Below are positions 38,101-46,734 of a DNA stretch of 64,000 nucleotides, piece by piece (within the stretch, counting starts at the first letter, position 1; every line of letters begins with the position of its first letter). A program made the translations under genes and the position numbers. Under the pieces are notes generated by a model, which saw nothing but the letters and a program-made list of their open reading frames with translations, had not been told where the DNA came from and ran no database searches. This stretch comes from VYFG01 sp965203365 (GTDB taxonomy: Bacteria; Pseudomonadota; Gammaproteobacteria; Arenicellales; Poriferihabitantaceae), in NCBI GenBank assembly GCA_965203365.1, contig OZ241878.1:3534001-3598000 (forward strand), read 5' to 3'.

Positions 38101-38423
38101 GATTCGACAGTCCATGGGAGAGGCGGTTGTATGAGGAATTAGTAGATAGTGGCTACAATCCCATACCGCAACACCCAGTAGCTGGGAGGTTTCTGGACCT
38201 TGCTATCGTTGATGAGGAGAGAACGCCACCGTTGTATCTGGATATTGAAGTTGATGGTGTCGCATTTCACACTGATGATGTTGGTAATCGGCTGGCCACA
38301 GACTTATGGCGGGATCACCAATTGAATAGCCTTGGCTGGAGAGTATTGCGATTTTGGGTATATGAACTAAGAGATGATATGGGAGGATGTCTTGAGCGAG
38401 TCCGCGCCGCCACAGGAAACTGA
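35142..38423 (+). CDS. SF1 (UPF1-like) helicase with C-terminal Vsr/DUF559-like nuclease domain
   Basis: A 1093-residue protein. An N-terminal winged-helix-like stretch (about 1-75) precedes a region of unknown fold. The superfamily 1 helicase core has Walker A GPPGTGKS at 401-408, Walker B DEAA at 700-703, GDPMQLG soon after, then NRFQGDERDV (motif V) and NVAISRAR (motif VI). A C-terminal segment of about 100 residues (SPWERRLYEELVDSGY, GRFLDLAI, LDIEVDG) carries the acidic pattern of Vsr/DUF559-type endonucleases. A long insertion with coiled-coil character lies between motifs Ia and II. I chose ATG 35142; 35091 is possible. It heads five tightly packed genes. UPF1-like helicases with added nucleases are known partners in McrBC-derived CoCoNuT-type defence systems and act on DNA or RNA. 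The role here is inferred from that. Confidence 0.85.
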   Translation: MNELRLLQDTILRLLHGTPRGLTVERIRSLLTTAGSDVRKHEVVRALADMRVRQLVQISAGRHWQVLERLQTSTSSPSLSSATDDYLISVCCQVFSGEAPALESEMVADRIEPSIDLLVRLLPYYQESLKANDGGSPKVSINQHGDAFMLIQPDRPWWPTVEYSRTLSIPLSRISLGFQAKLAKQNSRHLLLGYPLYLVTPRSQENSTFIFPISVFRCRYEYTDSHMRIHVPAVEPVIVREWLNDQVKYKGWGMARLLDWLRVGENDREKVLDLSDEIPDFLEIPSFTRRLVAVAGQLLQQELVPGAVATRIQSNGETGYYNGLALFVESENIYTRSSIRDYEKLYHIEPETIASTALGPLFGSPTPATPAPPLIHPFPLSEAQLLAARTALSGPLTVITGPPGTGKSQVIASIMISAAASGRSVLLAARLHRAIDAVQERLEVLAENRTVLVRANEQDGFAKFTFSDALQALLTRAGDADATTSFFRILPELAKLDSHRWALLDQWRNLKSLSEEHGVLLAEIERVAAERMKFAGSDQSSDTPVKRTSAVRRWLYLLASFLGLRGPRRAPLGQEFRHVHFDREETRIRDNLRIHEDAIRSLQAELDRQADTPVTLGERIERQSVLLLPRLISRLDTIEQSDRQHLATVAGDAAILNDEDIEASAYVLVLQHMPLWAVTTLAVGSRIPFKPGLFDYVVFDEAAATDIASAIPLLFRAKAAVVVGDPMQLGVINKIDLREEGQILDRINLKKPGIGRFLQSRTSLFDLAASAVEDPPMLLNEHYRCHPDIAAYFNEAFYANRLSALTDISRLRVPKGFRPGLHWTDVVGPVSSGRAIGMNSAYSDAEANAIVAHLRDLHELNFKGSVGVVTFFAPQAKRINQLVTYELGASVLDSLQVKVFTANRFQGDERDVMLLSFCLAANMPSGARNFLAKEKRLLNVAISRARAVCHIFGNKTYALTCGIPHIEILVRRVNEFAVSKNVRFDDRFDSPWERRLYEELVDSGYNPIPQHPVAGRFLDLAIVDEERTPPLYLDIEVDGVAFHTDDVGNRLATDLWRDHQLNSLGWRVLRFWVYELRDDMGGCLERVRAATGN

Positions 38424-40206
38424 TATTTCGAATCTAGCCAATCAGAGTCGTTTTGGCCGGACTTTTCGCTTGGGCCTGATGTTCCTGGTTGCATTGACAT
38501 TAATTGGTCTCGTCGCATTATGGGCGATTTCGTGGTCTATTGTGGGTACTTTCGTCAGTCGGGATACCGCACGGATGCAAACAGAATACGAAGAGCACCG
38601 ATTGAAAACTATTCGCAGTCAGATCGAAGGCTTCAGGGCGAGACAGGATGAAATCGAGATGGAGGTAGCAGACTGGGAAATTAAGCGTTCCAACTTGAAC
38701 AAGGAGATTGATGTTCTTGAAAAGCGGTGGAACGATTTGGAAGCCAAGCTTGAAAAAGCGCGTGATGATCTGGTTCGGGCGGATACAGCGAAACGCGAAC
38801 ATGAAGCGCTGTCCAGCCAGTTGGAGGATATGAGCAGGGAGATATCAGAGTTGGTTGGCGAGCGCCAAGACCTGAATCTATTGATGTCAAGTCAACGTCA
38901 ACGTATGGATGATCTGAAAACCGAATATGAGAGTGAAAAAACCCGACTGAACGTCATTCGTTCCGATATTGGGACTTTGCGTGATGAGCGTGATCAGTCT
39001 GAAGAGCAACTAGCGGCCACTCGAAAAGAGCTTGCCCGCATCAAGGTGGAGATTGATGATCGAGTTGAACGCTTGTCTCTTCTGAATGCCAGTATTGAGA
39101 TAGGTCGAGAGGAAATAGGTATGCTTGAATCCCGACAAAGGGAGTTAACTGACGAGGTTCGGAATTCCGGCCAAGAAGCAGGTCGGATTAAGGACCTTCG
39201 TTCTCGGCGCGAAAACCTGTCTGGAGAGGTTTCTGCACTGAAATCACGCAAGAGCAATTTAATACGTCAGATCGCAGAACTAGAGCACGACAGTCAGGAT
39301 GTCGAGAAGGCTCGCTCGGAATTGGTGGATTTGCAGGTGGAACTGGAATCGGACCGGAGTGAATTACGTCGGATTGAGGCTCGGGTTGTAACTGTTCAGG
39401 CTGAAAAGCAAGAACTAGAGGAAGCTATTCGCAACCTGACCGCTCAGCGAGCAAGCTTGGTACCAATTAAAGACGAACTGGCGACAGTTAAACAGGAATT
39501 GAAGTCCTCGCATCAAAAACTGTTTGTGGTCCGTGACCAAGTCTCGTCCATTCAACGTGAAAAGGCTGCGCAGGAAAGTACTCTCGAAGGTGTATTGAAT
39601 GCTCTGCGAGCCGAGGAAGCAGAGTTGAATAAGCGAGTTCCCACACTTGAAAGGCAACGGGATTCTGTTTCGAATGATATTGCCGTCATGGAACAGGACC
39701 GTGACGTCCTGAGTCAGGAACTGGCGGCAGTCAGTAAGGCATTAGAGGAAATACGTAGACAAAACCAGCAAACAGAAGAAGAGTATCAAAAGAACGCTGC
39801 CCTTTTGGCTAATTTAGAGGGAACTATAAGGGGTTTGACTGTTGAAGAAGCAGAGCTGAAAGTACGTACTAATACCCTTGAATCACGGTTGGATGTGGTC
39901 ATTGTTGACTTGGAAAAACATGAGGAACGTTTGAGGTGGGTAAATCGTTCGTCCGATGCAGCGATGCGTGAGCTTGATGCTACGCGTATGAAAATTGAAC
40001 AACTAGAGCAGAAACGAGACACACTTATGAGGAAGATCAGCGACCTTGAGGAGCTACAAACCGAGCGAAACCGGTTGGAACGAGAGATCATGTCGATGAA
40101 AAAGGAAATCACTACGCTTCGCTTGGAGACAGTCGGCCGGAATGCACGAGAGACAATGTCGACGGTACACGAATCAGTCGTACCGGACAAATCCCAAGCA
40201 GAGTGA
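38392..40206 (+). CDS. Membrane-anchored long coiled-coil protein
   Basis: A 604-residue protein with one transmembrane helix at about residues 26-52 (LGLMFLVALTLIGLVALWAI). More than 500 residues follow that are almost wholly heptad-like, charged coiled coil (runs of E, R, K, Q, L), with no enzymatic motif. I chose TTG 38392 because GGGAGGA lies just before it; ATG 38374, 18 bases upstream in frame, is the alternative. Both overlap the end of the helicase gene. The stop is eight bases before the McrB-like start. SMC- or MCP-like filament or scaffold roles come to mind. In this operon it probably holds the complex at the inner membrane or senses a disturbance, but that is inference. Confidence 0.8.
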   Translation: MSESAPPQETDISNLANQSRFGRTFRLGLMFLVALTLIGLVALWAISWSIVGTFVSRDTARMQTEYEEHRLKTIRSQIEGFRARQDEIEMEVADWEIKRSNLNKEIDVLEKRWNDLEAKLEKARDDLVRADTAKREHEALSSQLEDMSREISELVGERQDLNLLMSSQRQRMDDLKTEYESEKTRLNVIRSDIGTLRDERDQSEEQLAATRKELARIKVEIDDRVERLSLLNASIEIGREEIGMLESRQRELTDEVRNSGQEAGRIKDLRSRRENLSGEVSALKSRKSNLIRQIAELEHDSQDVEKARSELVDLQVELESDRSELRRIEARVVTVQAEKQELEEAIRNLTAQRASLVPIKDELATVKQELKSSHQKLFVVRDQVSSIQREKAAQESTLEGVLNALRAEEAELNKRVPTLERQRDSVSNDIAVMEQDRDVLSQELAAVSKALEEIRRQNQQTEEEYQKNAALLANLEGTIRGLTVEEAELKVRTNTLESRLDVVIVDLEKHEERLRWVNRSSDAAMRELDATRMKIEQLEQKRDTLMRKISDLEELQTERNRLEREIMSMKKEITTLRLETVGRNARETMSTVHESVVPDKSQAE

Positions 40207-40213
40207 GAATAGT

Positions 40214-42307
40214 ATGAGTTGGCTCAAGACTCCGGACGGCATTTTCTTTTTAGTGGCTCTCGGGGCCATGTTTTTGGTATTGATTGGTGCCTGTTACACT
40301 ACTCTCCGTAATTATGTGAACCAAGAGCGGTTGCCATATGCGTTGCGCAATGCGGAACTAGAGACACTGGTATCTCGGCGAGAAGCCGAGCTCATCGACA
40401 TGGAACAGCGACTGGCGACTGTTAATGATCGCATTCGCGAAGGCGAAGCGAAGCTTTCGGAACGCGACCGATGGGAAGCTGAAGCGGAATCTTGGCGTTC
40501 CCAAGTCGAAAGCCTCAAGGCGGAATATGCTGGTATGGAATCGTTACGCAAAGAAATTGAAGAGGTTCAGGAGCACTATCGACGGGAAATCGAACAGTTG
40601 GCGGATACCGAGCAAAAGGTCCGTGAAGCAAAAGGCGATTGGGAAGGTATTCGAGTGCGTGTTGCTGAGGCCGAGCGTCATTTGTCTCAGATTGCCGATG
40701 AGGAAAATCGCCTGCACGAGAAACAAGCGACGGTCCAGAAAGAGCTCGCAGAAATGGAGGCCAGACGTGCGGAGTACGACTCGAAGTTGAAATTAGTTCG
40801 AGAAGAAGCAGAAGTTGCTCAGGACCGTATCGACCGGCTCTTGCGTGAAGTGAAGTCTCTGGAGTCTCGGCCCAAGGAACTGGACAATCTGATCATGCAC
40901 AAGGAAAACGTATTGAATCGACTGAACACAGATTTGAATGATCTCGAACCAAAGCGCAAGGAACTCGAACAGATCAGGCAGGAGATCAATCAGGAATTGC
41001 CGGCAGCAAGAGACTTGGAGCAATCACTTGCCAAGCTTCAGGAAAAAGAAGCGCTACTGAACGCTCGTATTGCGAAAAAACAAGTTGAGTTGAACCCCAA
41101 AGAGACCGACCCATTCACAGACTTGAGCACTCGCCCGAACTGCCTTAAAGACACCCGTTATTCTACGCCAATGGATAACGAAGCTGAGGACAATGCACTC
41201 GAACGGGTCCGAAGACACTTGGCGGCAAGCAAGTTGCAATTCCACGAGCGCGTGATCAATGCCTTCCACACCAGTCTCAAAATAGGAGCCATTTCCCCGT
41301 TGACTGTTCTAGCTGGTGTAAGTGGTACTGGCAAGAGCCAATTACCGAAACTATATGCAGAAGCGATGGGGATGCATTTTCTGAAGCTGGCTGTTCAGCC
41401 TCGCTGGGATGGACCTCAGGACCTTCTCGGATTCTACAACTATATCGAACAGCGCTATAAGGCGACAGAATTTGCACAGGCATTGGTACATATGGATGTG
41501 GAAAATTGGTCTGACATAGCAGAGCCTTATCGGGACCATATGTTGCTTGTCCTGCTGGATGAAATGAATCTGGCTCGTGTTGAGTACTACTTTTCGGAAT
41601 TTCTCAGTCGCCTGGAAGGTCGCCCAGGCTATGGTATGGATCAGACTCCAGAAAATTGCCTTTCAGCGAGCATCATGCTGGAAATATTGGGACAGGAAAA
41701 TCAGGGTCTTGTATATGTGGGTCACAATATTCTTTTCGTCGGCACGATGAACGATGATGAGTCTACACTCGCTCTTTCCAATAAGGTACTTGATCGGTCG
41801 AATGTTCTGTATTTTTCCAAGCCACCAAAGCTACGATCAGACCTGTCTATGACGGACCGTGAACATGTCGCGCATGGTTATCTGTCGCACTCCTGCTGGG
41901 CCGAACGCTGGACACGAAAAACAGAATATGTAAAGACAAGCACTACACAGGATTCACTTGGATTGGCACTAGAGATTGTCGAAAGATTGAACGAGATCAT
42001 GGAAGTGATGGGGCATCCGTTTGGTCATCGGATGAGCCAGGCAATTCTGCACTATGTAGACAACTATCCCAAGGCTTATGAGAACCAAGCAGTTGCCAAA
42101 ATGGCGGTAGCTGATCAGATTGAGCTGCGAATTCTACCTCGATTGCGCGGCATCAACTTGGAAGACAATGTGAGGCATCTGAAACAGCTGAAACAACTTG
42201 TTCAGGACAAATTGGATGACGAGGTTCTGGCGAATGCCATTGAGCAAGCGGGGCGGACGAATACTGGCGGCTACTTTGCTTGGCGCGGTTTGGTCCGCGA
42301 GCAGTAA
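40214..42307 (+). CDS. Membrane-anchored coiled-coil McrB-like AAA+ GTPase
   Basis: A 697-residue protein. One transmembrane helix lies at about 9-31 (FFLVALGAMFLVLIGACY). A coiled coil fills about 35-310. An McrB-type AAA+ domain follows, with Walker A GVSGTGKS at 368-375, Walker B LLDEMN (Asp449-Asn452) and the McrB signature GTMND at 510-514, in the place of the GTMNxxD motif of E. coli McrB. I used ATG 40214; the longer frame begins inside the previous gene. McrB GTPases form rings that drive the McrC partner, which is the next gene. Joining an McrB motor to a coiled coil is the defining trait of CoCoNuT systems. The added membrane anchor, shared with the preceding protein, is notable. 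The classical N-terminal modified-DNA reader is absent. Confidence 0.88.
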   Translation: MSWLKTPDGIFFLVALGAMFLVLIGACYTTLRNYVNQERLPYALRNAELETLVSRREAELIDMEQRLATVNDRIREGEAKLSERDRWEAEAESWRSQVESLKAEYAGMESLRKEIEEVQEHYRREIEQLADTEQKVREAKGDWEGIRVRVAEAERHLSQIADEENRLHEKQATVQKELAEMEARRAEYDSKLKLVREEAEVAQDRIDRLLREVKSLESRPKELDNLIMHKENVLNRLNTDLNDLEPKRKELEQIRQEINQELPAARDLEQSLAKLQEKEALLNARIAKKQVELNPKETDPFTDLSTRPNCLKDTRYSTPMDNEAEDNALERVRRHLAASKLQFHERVINAFHTSLKIGAISPLTVLAGVSGTGKSQLPKLYAEAMGMHFLKLAVQPRWDGPQDLLGFYNYIEQRYKATEFAQALVHMDVENWSDIAEPYRDHMLLVLLDEMNLARVEYYFSEFLSRLEGRPGYGMDQTPENCLSASIMLEILGQENQGLVYVGHNILFVGTMNDDESTLALSNKVLDRSNVLYFSKPPKLRSDLSMTDREHVAHGYLSHSCWAERWTRKTEYVKTSTTQDSLGLALEIVERLNEIMEVMGHPFGHRMSQAILHYVDNYPKAYENQAVAKMAVADQIELRILPRLRGINLEDNVRHLKQLKQLVQDKLDDEVLANAIEQAGRTNTGGYFAWRGLVREQ

Positions 42308-42320
42308 GCAGGTTGAAACC

Positions 42321-43928
42321 ATGGAGAATTCAGCCCTTCTATTATTTGAATGGCCATGGGATCTAGTGAATGGTAATTTCAGGACGATCCATGCAAAAGA
42401 TACTGAAGGCGTGAAGCTTGACGGCCGTGTCGCAACCTTGATCATGAGTCAATATCGTGATCAGATCGAGGTGAATGGTGACCCTCGACAGGTGGTTACT
42501 CAGGTCAAGATCCCGAAAGATGGCTGGGCACCAAAAATTGTCTGGAATCTAGCACTTCCCTTACATAAGGAAGAGGAACAGGCCATTGGCTTTCAGGGTT
42601 GGTCCGACGAAAAAATTATTACAAGGAAATACAAGATCGGTCGCCCACCTCACATCCGTTCAGACGATGGAACCGATCTGGAATCTCTACAGAAAACAGA
42701 AGATCTGCTGACGAATTTTCTACAGGTGATCGTAGCTCGAATGCATGATTTCGATGACCTGAAGGAAAAAGTGAATCTTTGGGAAAGAGTCATTGAACTC
42801 TGGCTTGAACCGAAGAATCAGCTTGATCCGACCAAAGATATCATCGTTAAACATGCCGAAGAATATCGTCACAGATGGGAGGAGATCGCCAAACAGCCCA
42901 GAAGACTATTGGGTCGTACTCGGGAACTGGTGTCTTTAGCCTCTGCCGAAGAGCTGGATGCGCAATGTATGCAGTGGCTGTCGCATCAACCTGGCGATTC
43001 TGTCGTCGAACGTGCCGGCGGTCGTCAGCGTATTATGGCACTGACTCGACATGAGAATTGCAACACCTTGGAAAACAGAGTTTTTCGTGATCTATTGTGG
43101 CGTAGCCAACAAGCTGCACTAGACTATCTTCTTTTCGCAAATCGATATCCTACTGATACGTCAAGAAGTGATGTGGTGAAACACTACAAGAGCAACTGCC
43201 TCGATATGGAAAAGGATCTCTCCACGCTGGGGGTAACACGTCTTGAAGATCATGTCCAAGCGAATTATGTCCTGCTGCACGACGAGCGATACCGTAATGT
43301 CTGGATAGCTTGGCAGGATTTGATGCGCCGTGAACGTGCTAAAGACGATCTTTGGCGTTGGCAGCACAGATCCTGGGAAGAGTTCTGCAAGACACTGGTT
43401 GCTTGTTCACTGAACTGGATTCATGGTGCTAATCAATATTTTGCTTCGCCACTGTTAGTACGAGCAGAACATCACTGTGGTCATTGGCTTATCCACGATG
43501 ATCCTATGGTCGTTGTCGCGCATTGGGACAAGAATTGGGCTACGGAGTTACTGTCCGCTCATGCCGATGATGTACCCATAAAATACCGTGAATTGTGCGC
43601 ATCCTTCTGGCTTCGCTGTACCAGACTCGACATTGACCACTGTATCTATATACCCGTATGGGCGATTCATGCATTAGATGGTAAACCCAGTCTAACAGCA
43701 CTCGTTACATCTGCTGAGAGCGCTCTGTCAAGGATGCGATATCCGAATCTATCAAATGGCATTGTGCTTGTCTCTCATATCGATCCAGGTATTAAGAATA
43801 CCCATGAGAAAAAGAAACAAGTGGTTGGCTATGCATTCGGACCAGACGGAGAACAGTTGCCCAAAGCAATCGATGTATTATCAGATCAACTCCCAGATCT
43901 TTTTGAGAGGGCTTTATGCGTTCATTGA
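42321..43928 (+). CDS. DUF2357/McrC-like partner protein
   Basis: A 535-residue protein starting at ATG 42321, 14 bases after the McrB-like stop. The middle (about 190-330, with LTRHENCNTLENRVFRDLLWR) resembles the DUF2357 and McrC region in which a conserved Glu-Asn-Arg helix leads into the nuclease part. The N-terminal 150 residues are beta-rich. I could not find a convincing PD-(D/E)xK active site in the C-terminal third, so this may be a nuclease-dead or diverged McrC that only regulates the GTPase. The helicase's C-terminal domain could then be the system's nuclease. Its stop overlaps the next gene by 13 bases. Confidence 0.75.
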   Translation: MENSALLLFEWPWDLVNGNFRTIHAKDTEGVKLDGRVATLIMSQYRDQIEVNGDPRQVVTQVKIPKDGWAPKIVWNLALPLHKEEEQAIGFQGWSDEKIITRKYKIGRPPHIRSDDGTDLESLQKTEDLLTNFLQVIVARMHDFDDLKEKVNLWERVIELWLEPKNQLDPTKDIIVKHAEEYRHRWEEIAKQPRRLLGRTRELVSLASAEELDAQCMQWLSHQPGDSVVERAGGRQRIMALTRHENCNTLENRVFRDLLWRSQQAALDYLLFANRYPTDTSRSDVVKHYKSNCLDMEKDLSTLGVTRLEDHVQANYVLLHDERYRNVWIAWQDLMRRERAKDDLWRWQHRSWEEFCKTLVACSLNWIHGANQYFASPLLVRAEHHCGHWLIHDDPMVVVAHWDKNWATELLSAHADDVPIKYRELCASFWLRCTRLDIDHCIYIPVWAIHALDGKPSLTALVTSAESALSRMRYPNLSNGIVLVSHIDPGIKNTHEKKKQVVGYAFGPDGEQLPKAIDVLSDQLPDLFERALCVH

Positions 43929-46372
43929 TCGGTGTGGATCTGAACGGAGTACATGACTGGGTCGTACGACGGCAATACACTGACGGAGATGCTCCTGAAG
44001 ACATTGATAATGACCTTGGGGTGCGAGGTGCGATGGTTCGTCTGCAAAGAGAGCATGAGTTATGGTTGATCGGGAAACAAACAGAGACTGCTCCTCATGG
44101 TTGTGGTCCAGGATGGGGCGAAATCGGAGAATCAAGAAATCGCCTGTCTGTCCTGGAGACATTGCAATGTCTATGTAGAAAAGATCCTGAAGAGCGTACT
44201 AGGGAAGCTTTTATATCATCCCTATCAGGCATCGTGAAAGATGTTGATCGAGCTGTCTTTGCTGTTCCGGATATTCCAGCTTTTGGAGAAAAGTTTCAGG
44301 ACCGACTGCTTGGGTTGCTAGATTTGGCAATTTTACAGCGTCCTTTATTGCTCTGGAGGCCAGTGGCTGCGCTGCTTGGATACCTCCATCAAGGCCGTTG
44401 CAATCTGCCCCCTGGCACGAAGGTTGCCATTCTTTCATTGATGGTGGATAGCCTCCACTTATCCCTGCTATCACTAGAAGCCATTCAACCAGAAGGACAA
44501 TACGCACCGCAAAGGTTTAAGTCTGGCATATCTTCCTGTGAACAGTTTGGTGGCATGCGGCTTGTGAAAGCGGCACAGGCGGAATTGGCTAAAAGCACTG
44601 AGATGAAACGTGAAGAAATCGAGGCCGCGTGCCTATCGCCTTGGCTTTATGCCACTGAAAGGCAGCAAGTGCCGGAATTGATTCGTTTGACCACCAATCC
44701 CATTTGGTTAAAGCTCCCCAAAATCCCCCATCACTTGATCGCTCCCTGTGTTAGCTATAATCTGTCTGATGACTTCATAAAACAACTGAAAGGAGCCGAT
44801 TTTCTGCTAATTGAGGGCCCATTTGCACGCAATCATGAGTGGTGTCAGGAAATCAGATCAGTCCTGCAAAAGCATGCGGTTTTGCCACCATATGTTGGCC
44901 TGGACAGCAAAACTGTTGCCTTAGGCTGCTTGGAAGCTGCCATTCGTGAACGAAATGGTCAGTCTATATATTTTGATTTCCTACCGCAACTTGAAATTAA
45001 CGCTTCTGTCAATCATGCCCCGCAATTTGTAAACTTGATAGGAACTGATGAGAAGTGTGACGGTGGAGAAACTTTCCGAGGACATGCGCCCGGTGAATTT
45101 CAGATCCAAAAAGGAGCGAAGCGGCTGGATTTCTGGCTCATCAAGGAACAGCATATTCGCAAAATAACGATTCAGTTGGATCAAGTTGTGAATCAACACT
45201 GTCAACTCACCGTATCAGTCGAGCAAACCCCGGGACAGGGCTCTGCTAAAGTGCAAATTTCATCACCTGGATTTGCGAAACAAGGTCAACGACCTATTAC
45301 TCTCAATTGGCATGATATGGAATTGGTCGAGCAATCCAGAGAAGAGGTGCTGACAAATCTGAAGAAGCGAAGCAAAGGTAGTCTTCATTACCCACAAATC
45401 TACATTAAACCGGGTAATTCAGCTTTGTGGCATTCAAGTTACCGTAGAGTCAGTCTCGCTCAACTGTTAGAACGCTATTGTTCCGTGCCTTTGATACGTG
45501 ACAAGACAGTAGACCCTGATGCATATCGGCAACTGACTGAATTGCAGAAACGATTTAGCAAGGTCACGCTTAATGCTGACGGAAAAATACCAGAGCCGGA
45601 ACCGGAAGCAGGATTTCCTGTTCCGGATGAAGCGGATAAGTCATTGAACAAGGCATTGTTGAAATGTGAACAGGATTGGGTAGACTTGCGAAAAAGGTTT
45701 GGAGACAAAATTAACCCCGAGATACTGAATAATTTGATTGGGTTTGCTAGCTGGTGTTTTTGGAAGTGTCCAGAAAAAATCACCGAATACATCTTGGAAG
45801 CATATGAAGGTAAATTTCTACATAAAATCCACCCTATTCGGCTTCGTCATGGTGTAGCGCGGGTAATCCATAAACCGGCCCATATTGAACGATATTTTCT
45901 TTCTTTTCAGGCCAAGTCAACATCAAAAGGGAAGATTATATCGGATGAATTTGCAGGAATTTCGCGTATACTCGGGACGAATGAACAAGCGGCCTCAATA
46001 CTTACACCTGAAATTGTTGAGATGATATACATATTCACTATGGACGAGATTGATGCAGAAAACAAAAAAAATATTGAAAATGCCTATAAGACTCGCTTCA
46101 GGAATGCAATGATGATGCTCCTTTTCTTGTTGAGATATCGCCGAAAGAAATCAGATTTCCTGAGCAAGGAAGAGTCAACAACCAATCGACTTTTGAAGAA
46201 ATTACGTGAAGCAGAAAAAAGGTTAGATAAAAGATATGGGAAAGAAAATACTAGTATTGCTAAAAGTCGAAGAAAACTGATGGATGCTATTAACAAATCC
46301 ATGAAATTTATACAAATGAAAGGCGAAGATCCAAACATTATAATTTATATTGAGAGTATTGCGGATGATTGA
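43916..46372 (+). CDS. Large protein with degenerate Hsp70/actin-fold (ASKHA) N-terminus
   Basis: An 818-residue protein with no family I can name firmly. The N-terminus LIGVDLNGVHDW resembles the first phosphate-binding loop of Hsp70/actin-fold ATPases (GxDxG), and residues near 172-188 (VAILSLMVDSLHLSLLSLE) sit where the second phosphate loop (DLGGGTxDVS) would be but have lost the Gly and Asp residues. The middle is of mixed character. The C-terminal 250 residues are Lys-rich, helical, and coded by more AT-rich DNA than the rest of the operon. It overlaps the McrC-like gene by 13 bases, so it belongs to the operon. Hsp70-like components occur in some multi-gene coiled-coil McrBC systems. 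Target sensing or complex assembly is possible but unproved. Confidence 0.7.
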   Translation: MRSLIGVDLNGVHDWVVRRQYTDGDAPEDIDNDLGVRGAMVRLQREHELWLIGKQTETAPHGCGPGWGEIGESRNRLSVLETLQCLCRKDPEERTREAFISSLSGIVKDVDRAVFAVPDIPAFGEKFQDRLLGLLDLAILQRPLLLWRPVAALLGYLHQGRCNLPPGTKVAILSLMVDSLHLSLLSLEAIQPEGQYAPQRFKSGISSCEQFGGMRLVKAAQAELAKSTEMKREEIEAACLSPWLYATERQQVPELIRLTTNPIWLKLPKIPHHLIAPCVSYNLSDDFIKQLKGADFLLIEGPFARNHEWCQEIRSVLQKHAVLPPYVGLDSKTVALGCLEAAIRERNGQSIYFDFLPQLEINASVNHAPQFVNLIGTDEKCDGGETFRGHAPGEFQIQKGAKRLDFWLIKEQHIRKITIQLDQVVNQHCQLTVSVEQTPGQGSAKVQISSPGFAKQGQRPITLNWHDMELVEQSREEVLTNLKKRSKGSLHYPQIYIKPGNSALWHSSYRRVSLAQLLERYCSVPLIRDKTVDPDAYRQLTELQKRFSKVTLNADGKIPEPEPEAGFPVPDEADKSLNKALLKCEQDWVDLRKRFGDKINPEILNNLIGFASWCFWKCPEKITEYILEAYEGKFLHKIHPIRLRHGVARVIHKPAHIERYFLSFQAKSTSKGKIISDEFAGISRILGTNEQAASILTPEIVEMIYIFTMDEIDAENKKNIENAYKTRFRNAMMMLLFLLRYRRKKSDFLSKEESTTNRLLKKLREAEKRLDKRYGKENTSIAKSRRKLMDAINKSMKFIQMKGEDPNIIIYIESIADD

Positions 46373-46734
46373 GTTGGCTTTTGTCGACTGAGTAGGCAAG
46401 AATTTCCTTACAGAAGCAACTATTCTACTTAAGAATAATGTGTTTAAATCATGATGTAGCATGATGGTTTAGCATGGCAATTGTCTCTTCTTGTTTGGAA
46501 GACTGATGTGAAATAATTGCGATCGAAATGAAACTTCCCAGCTGATAAGCGATAATGCAGTAGTTCGAAGGGATAAAGTACATTCTTAATTCTGACGGTT
46601 ATTCAACACAATCCGAATAGATTATCCATAGGCATTCCAGTTCAGTACAGTGCCAGTAGTATCGAAACAATTTTGTTTGCATTGATCCCCCAAAAATATA
46701 TGTAACACTTACTATTCGATTACAGGAGTACTTT
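46373..46734. other. AT-rich right flank of the island
   Basis: About 360 AT-rich bases after the 818-residue protein gene. It should contain the promoter of the PLP-enzyme gene (weak candidate near 46670-46700). No terminator, direct repeat or integrase remnant is evident. Confidence 0.4.
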
